Assembly: GCA_944321705.1 (NCBI GenBank)
Contig: CALUMG010000014.1
Coordinates: forward strand, 1-59,513
Source: an uncultured Muribaculaceae bacterium
GTDB taxonomy: Bacteria > Bacteroidota > Bacteroidia > Bacteroidales > Muribaculaceae
Direction of reading: 5' to 3'
Length of the DNA stretch: 59,513 nucleotides
Shown here: positions 55,328 to 59,513 of the stretch, piece after piece
Layout: every line of letters begins with the position of its first letter
Position numbering within the stretch: position 1 is the stretch's first letter
The notes under the pieces: model-generated
Told to the model about the DNA's origin: nothing
Seen by the model: only the letters and a program-made list of their open reading frames with translations
Databases searched by the model: none
Translations under genes and position numbers: made by a program

Positions 55328-58300
55328 TTATTTCACAATCACTACACGGCTTCCGTTGCAGTTATTGTCTACTACTGTCAAGACGTAAGTTCCCGGAACC
55401 AAGTCGAATGTGTATTCATTTTCCACGGTGACTGCTGTTCCTACAAGAGTTCCGTTCATTGAATAAACATTGACTGTTGCTTCACCTTCAAGTCCTGCCA
55501 CGCGGAGGACTCCGCCGTTGCTTGTAACTGTCAATTGCGACAACTCGATGCCTGCAACTCCGACAAGCTTCTCAGAATATTCAAGGGCTTCTTCGAGTGT
55601 CTCGGTAACGTCTTTGACTTCCGATGCGGTGTAATCGTCAGGATTCTCAACCACTGCCTTGGCATCGGCAAGGGCCGCGTCAAGTATCGAGTTGCTTGAG
55701 TATTCAGCGATGAATGCCTCGCACTCGGCGATGAGGGCTTCAAGTTCGGTCAGGTCGTGAGATGGAATTACGGCTGCTTCGAATGTTTCCATTGCTGCCT
55801 TCAATGTCTCGACGCTTGCGAGCAAGTCGGCTTGAGTGCTTGCTTCATTGGCAAGGACTTCGGTTGCCGCGTTGATTGCATTTTGCAACTGCGTGCAGGC
55901 TGTCGACGGGTAGTTGCCCGGCTTGAGTCCCTGTTCTGCTCCGTCGTGCAATGCCTGGGCTTCATCGATGAGGGCTGCAAGGCCGGTGCTCTCGACAAGG
56001 GCGGCGCGGAATGTCTCGATGGCGGCGTTGATGCTCGTCACGAGGTCGTCGACGGTTGCTTGCGAAACTGCCGCGCGGTCGATTTCTTCAGCACCTGTAA
56101 CAACCGATTGCAAAGCGTCTACTACCGATTGAGGGCATTCTCCCTCACCGTCGCCTATCACTGTCACTGTTTCAATCAGCGAGTTGGCAAGGGCGATGCG
56201 TTCGTCAAGAGTTGCGAAGTTGATGACTACCTTCGATGCGGTGAGGGTGGTCATTGCCGAATTCAACGCCGAAGTGATTTCGTCAACTTCTTCCTGTGTC
56301 AATTCAAGGTCGGTCAATGCTTCCTGTGCTGCTTCGAGGGCTTCGTTGAAGGCGTCGATTGCCTCTTGTGGATAGTTGCCGTCAAATTCGCCGGCTACAA
56401 GGTTCTCGTATTCTTCGCCTTGGGCTTTTTCCACTGCGGTCTTCAAGGCTGCGCGGTCAACGGTGATGACGCTGTCGATGAATGTTGCGCGGGCTGCCTG
56501 CAACGTGTTGAGGTCTTCGACTGTCGGTTCCGCGTTGCCTTCGGCTGCGGTGATTGCGGCGCCAAATGCGTCAACGGCGGCTTGCGGACGTTGTCCCTTG
56601 TCGTAACCTACGTTTTCCTTTTCTGCTTCATAAAGTGCGCGTGCGCATTCAACTGCGTCGGCAAACACGTCATTTATGTCTTGTTGCTCTGCGTTTCCTG
56701 TCAAGGTGTCAACCCATTCGCCAACTTCCGCGGTCAATGCGTCGGCATCCTCTTGTTCCGAAACGTTGTCTGCTTTTTCCTGATAGTCGGCAAGTTGTGC
56801 CTTGGCTTCGTCGATGGCCGATTGATACCATTCGCCCACTTCGATGCCCACTACTGCCTCGTCAAGGATTTCTTGGGCTGCTGCAAGCATTCCTTCGAGG
56901 TCGTCCTTGATTACTTGGTTAGGATTGTTGACAAACTCGGTGCGTGCGTCGTTCAACTTTTCGGCCATTTCGTCAACTTGTTCCTGGGTTGCGCCTGTCA
57001 ATGCTTCAGCTTCTTCGATTACTGCTTCAAATGCGTCACATTTGGCATCGCTCCATTGGCCGATTTCGTTACCGCGGTCGATGTTGCGCAATGTGGTGCG
57101 AGCCGAGCCGATTGCGTTTTCAAGAGCAGTGCGATCGGGGTCGTTAGGCATGTCGACCTTGGTGAAGCGGCCTTGGTGGGCGTTGTTTGTAGGAACGAAA
57201 TCTTGAATTGCAGGAGTCTTGCCGCTTGAGAATGTCAAAACCTTTGTTTCATCATCGGCTTCTACAAGCGAGAACATATCCACACCGCTTGTGGTAGTGT
57301 AAACCATTTTCCAAGTAGGAGCTGAAGCCTTGTCGACAAGTGTGAAGTCGTAAGCAAGAGCCTTGCCGTTGTTCATTACATAATATGCACCGTTGCCGGC
57401 TGCTTCAAACGACCAGTGTTGATTAGCATCACCTGCCGTGTATTCGGCCGTAGCGATGCTTTCGCCCGATACTGTCATGTAGTTTGTGCTGTACTTGGCA
57501 ACAGAGAAACGATAAAGTTCATCGGCTGCAGGAGCAAATACAGGCTTGTTCCATCCATCTTCAAATGCTGCGATGGCAGTTGTCAACGTTGTCCATGCAG
57601 TATTTATTTCTTCTTGTGTAGTTGCAGATGTCAATGCCTGTTGAGCAGCAGCGATGGCTGCATTGAGAGCGTCAACAGCCGACTGCGGATATTGCCATAC
57701 TTCTTCGCCCACTTCGGCACCGGCTACCAATTCTTGAGCATTGGCGATGCTGGTTTCCAAAGCATAAGTAAGCATGCCTCCTTCAACGACCTCGATTACG
57801 ACCCAGTTGCTGTTGCCGCCTGTACCCTTGTTAGTATAGACCGAACTTCCCGGTTCTGTGCTATCAGTTCCGATGTGGCCATTGCGTGCATGACGGTTGA
57901 ATGACACTTCAAGAGTCTCGGCATTCTGCAATTCGATGACCCATTTGGCATCGTCGGCAGCAGGATCGCTTGAAACGACCGAATTCCATCCTCCGGTCCA
58001 CGCAAAGTAGCCGCTGCCGTCAGATATTTGTATGTTGTAAACATTAGGTTCGCCTTCAATTGGCACAAACTTATAATGTTGGGTTGCCACGCCTGTCGGT
58101 GTATTGATAACGAATTCCGTACCACCTACGTCCATTACCAATCCTGACGAAACTTGCACAATCCAGTATTCCTTTTCGGGATCGACGGTGATTGAGTTCA
58201 TCGAATTATTGAACACATTCACTGCCTCATTGAGTGTAGTTACTGCGTCATTGACGGTTGATTGGTCGGTAGGATTAGCAAGCACACTTTTGGCAGCATT

Positions 58301-58927
58301 GATGGCTGCGGTCAGCACGTCGGCTGCCGATTGTGGATATTGACCCGGCTCGTTACCGATTTCAACCGATGCGAGAGTCTCTTCGGCATTGGCTATCGCA
58401 TTTTCAAGAGCGGACGTTACCACATCGTCGGTTGCAACTTGCAAGTTCCAGTTGTACTTGCCGTCACGCCCGCTCTTGTCGGCATACACGCCATCTCCAT
58501 CGTTGTTGCCGTCAGCTCCAAGGCAATTCCATCCAGCATCCTTGCCGACACAGGCAATGGCAATGTATCTGGAATCATTTTCAGCAACCGACAGTGTGTA
58601 TTGAGCCAAAGAAGGCTCTGAAAGAGATGCCGGATCGGCAGTCCACTTTAAAGTATAGCCGTCCGACCAAAGGTATTCCCCTGTTTCGACCAACTTGATG
58701 TTGTAAGCACCTTCCACTCCGTCGACAGCTTCAAACAAGAAACGTTGCGCAGTAACTGCACCCGGACTCATGATTTTCAACGTCCCGTTGTCGTTACTCA
58801 AGAACAAACCACTCGAGTGGGTTATGAAATACTCCGTTTCTGCCTCGGGGACAGTAATCGGCTGCGCTTTCACGGCCGTGCACCACAAAAGCACCAATGA
58901 GAAAAGTAAAAATAATCTCGCTTTCAT
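55328..58927 (-). CDS. Very large secreted FIVAR / beta-trefoil repeat protein with T9SS-like tail
   Basis: A 1199-residue exported protein with signal peptide (MKARLFLLFSLVLLWCTAVKAQ). Three ricin-like beta-trefoil segments (about 25-165, 245-385, 465-590; for example YFITHSSGLFLSNDNGTLKIM) alternate with, then give way to, about nine three-helix FIVAR-type repeats. The repeat core is GxYPQSAVDALNAAIAAAQ plus TQxxVxxAxxxLxxAxxxF. The C-terminus (VNVYSMNGTLVGTAVTVENEYTFDLVPGTYVLTVVDN) resembles a sorting tail. FIVAR modules act as sugar-binding or spacer helices on surface proteins, so this is probably a glycan-binding stalk. Its codons are GC-richer than those of its neighbours, perhaps from the Ala/Glu-rich repeats. 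Confidence 0.78.
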   Translation of the reverse strand: MKARLFLLFSLVLLWCTAVKAQPITVPEAETEYFITHSSGLFLSNDNGTLKIMSPGAVTAQRFLFEAVDGVEGAYNIKLVETGEYLWSDGYTLKWTADPASLSEPSLAQYTLSVAENDSRYIAIACVGKDAGWNCLGADGNNDGDGVYADKSGRDGKYNWNLQVATDDVVTSALENAIANAEETLASVEIGNEPGQYPQSAADVLTAAINAAKSVLANPTDQSTVNDAVTTLNEAVNVFNNSMNSITVDPEKEYWIVQVSSGLVMDVGGTEFVINTPTGVATQHYKFVPIEGEPNVYNIQISDGSGYFAWTGGWNSVVSSDPAADDAKWVIELQNAETLEVSFNRHARNGHIGTDSTEPGSSVYTNKGTGGNSNWVVIEVVEGGMLTYALETSIANAQELVAGAEVGEEVWQYPQSAVDALNAAIAAAQQALTSATTQEEINTAWTTLTTAIAAFEDGWNKPVFAPAADELYRFSVAKYSTNYMTVSGESIATAEYTAGDANQHWSFEAAGNGAYYVMNNGKALAYDFTLVDKASAPTWKMVYTTTSGVDMFSLVEADDETKVLTFSSGKTPAIQDFVPTNNAHQGRFTKVDMPNDPDRTALENAIGSARTTLRNIDRGNEIGQWSDAKCDAFEAVIEEAEALTGATQEQVDEMAEKLNDARTEFVNNPNQVIKDDLEGMLAAAQEILDEAVVGIEVGEWYQSAIDEAKAQLADYQEKADNVSEQEDADALTAEVGEWVDTLTGNAEQQDINDVFADAVECARALYEAEKENVGYDKGQRPQAAVDAFGAAITAAEGNAEPTVEDLNTLQAARATFIDSVITVDRAALKTAVEKAQGEEYENLVAGEFDGNYPQEAIDAFNEALEAAQEALTDLELTQEEVDEITSALNSAMTTLTASKVVINFATLDERIALANSLIETVTVIGDGEGECPQSVVDALQSVVTGAEEIDRAAVSQATVDDLVTSINAAIETFRAALVESTGLAALIDEAQALHDGAEQGLKPGNYPSTACTQLQNAINAATEVLANEASTQADLLASVETLKAAMETFEAAVIPSHDLTELEALIAECEAFIAEYSSNSILDAALADAKAVVENPDDYTASEVKDVTETLEEALEYSEKLVGVAGIELSQLTVTSNGGVLRVAGLEGEATVNVYSMNGTLVGTAVTVENEYTFDLVPGTYVLTVVDNNCNGSRVVIVK

Positions 58928-59454
58928 TATAAAAGATTTTAAAATAAAAATTATTGTAAGTTCTAAGACGATTGAGGCGCGAGGCTTGCTTGTTATTCAT
59001 GATTCATGGAACGCGCCATTTTTACAGCTCTAAATTAATTTACTAAAAAAGGCAATAAGTAGGTAAATATCCCAGAAAAGTAGACATATATTCCACACAT
59101 ATTACTGTAACATTTATGAAACAACAACCTACCTTATGCCTAAAATGCTTTGATTTTTAAACATTTCAACAAAAACGGCGGCATCTGCGGCAATTTGCAC
59201 GCCCAATCGACATAACAAGTTTCAAAACCTTGCAAATTTCCCATTTTATTTCACAAAACGACACAGCATGGATTCAATCATCCCACAAAATCCAACAATT
59301 TCAGCCCTTAGGCAAATCAAAATTGAAATCGGACATCGTAGATACGCGATTCATCGCGTATCAATCCACCACGACATTGCATCCACGGAGACGCGATAAC
59401 GGAGACGCGATAAATCGTCACAACAACATCACCATATTCCGGGGCAGTAGAAAT
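58928..59454. other. Right-end intergenic region with palindromic repeats
   Basis: About 530 bases without a supported gene. Notable are GATACGCGAT-TC-ATCGCGTATC at 59341-59362 and two partial GAGACGCGATAA copies at 59387-59415. The remainder is AT-rich leader of the FIVAR gene. Confidence 0.6.
59341..59415. repeat. GACGCGAT-type palindromes at the right end
   Basis: A perfect 10-bp-arm palindrome at 59341-59362 and two degenerate half copies after it. Confidence 0.7.
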
Positions 59455-59513
59455 TTAGTGGGGATACCCATACAGCATAGCGATTCTGAAGAGGAAGAAC
59501 TTTTTGTCCACGA
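59455..59513 (-). pseudogene. 3' end of an unknown gene, cut by the window edge, homologous to the left-edge copy
   Basis: On the minus strand this reads VDKKFFLFRIAMLYGYPH and TAA. It is nearly 90 percent identical at DNA level to positions 5-77 in inverted orientation, with mostly silent changes in this frame and a conserved stop. Similarity continues about 14 bases beyond the stop. Family not recognised. Confidence 0.5.

Noticed and set aside
55757..57229. A 490-codon frame opposite the FIVAR gene
   Set aside because: It is an antisense shadow rich in Cys, Phe and Val from the Ala/Glu-rich codons of the real gene, with no domain and no promoter.

Overview
The window looks like a chromosomal contig from a gut Bacteroidales bacterium, probably close to Muribaculaceae, Bacteroides or Prevotella. 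The signs are a SusC/SusD pair, a hybrid two-component regulator, C-terminal type IX secretion (T9SS) sorting tails, a glsA/glsB glycine-lipid pair, and many Bacteroidota-type -7 promoters (TAnnTTTG) with short leaders and no clear Shine-Dalgarno sites. The assignment comes from reading the sequence only; no search was run.

Layout. 1-4.2 kb is a mobile-element-scarred edge: the 3' end of an unknown gene, a Sel1-repeat protein, an esterase-like hydrolase, and a tyrosine recombinase whose 3' end is duplicated as a remnant. 4.4-5.6 kb is pncB. 5.7-9.5 kb (minus) is a lipid/envelope operon, glsA-glsB-wzi-like-lipoprotein, driven from a dispersed promoter element. 9.6-12.3 kb holds tandem repeats and two secreted proteins; one looks like a catalytically dead metalloprotease and carries a nonsense codon in its signal peptide. 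12.6-15.2 kb has a TPR histidine kinase and an Hsp20. 15.5-24.5 kb (minus) is an operon of zinc metalloprotease, SusC, SusD and a T9SS-tailed propeller-like protein. 25-32.3 kb is mostly housekeeping: PBP4/dacB, an acidic protein, rsmI, a coiled-coil lipoprotein, an OmpA-type porin, lgt and tag.

32.3-35.7 kb is an AT-rich accessory island between tag and a secreted or membrane-anchored nuclease gene. It holds a higBA toxin-antitoxin pair flanked by two copies of a sequence resembling a type II-C CRISPR repeat, a transposase remnant, unknown genes, and a well-formed tracrRNA gene. The tracrRNA has a perfect TAnnTTTG promoter, an anti-repeat matching those repeat copies, a short nexus-like hairpin and a terminator. 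No cas9, cas1 or cas2 is present. This orphan tracrRNA/repeat locus is the most interesting item in the window.

36.8-40.2 kb carries pepT, an MBL-fold lipoprotein, a PHP phosphatase and a small monooxygenase. 40.5-44.8 kb is a full hybrid two-component system. 45-58.9 kb (minus) is a DUF6057-like membrane protein followed by secreted glycan-active proteins: GH43, a duplicated lectin-like protein, GH128 and a very long FIVAR/beta-trefoil protein, all with T9SS-like tails. The window ends in the 3' end of a gene homologous to the one at the left edge, in inverted orientation, so the contig may have been broken or bounded by a repeated gene family or insertion sequence. No tRNA, rRNA or complete CRISPR array was found.
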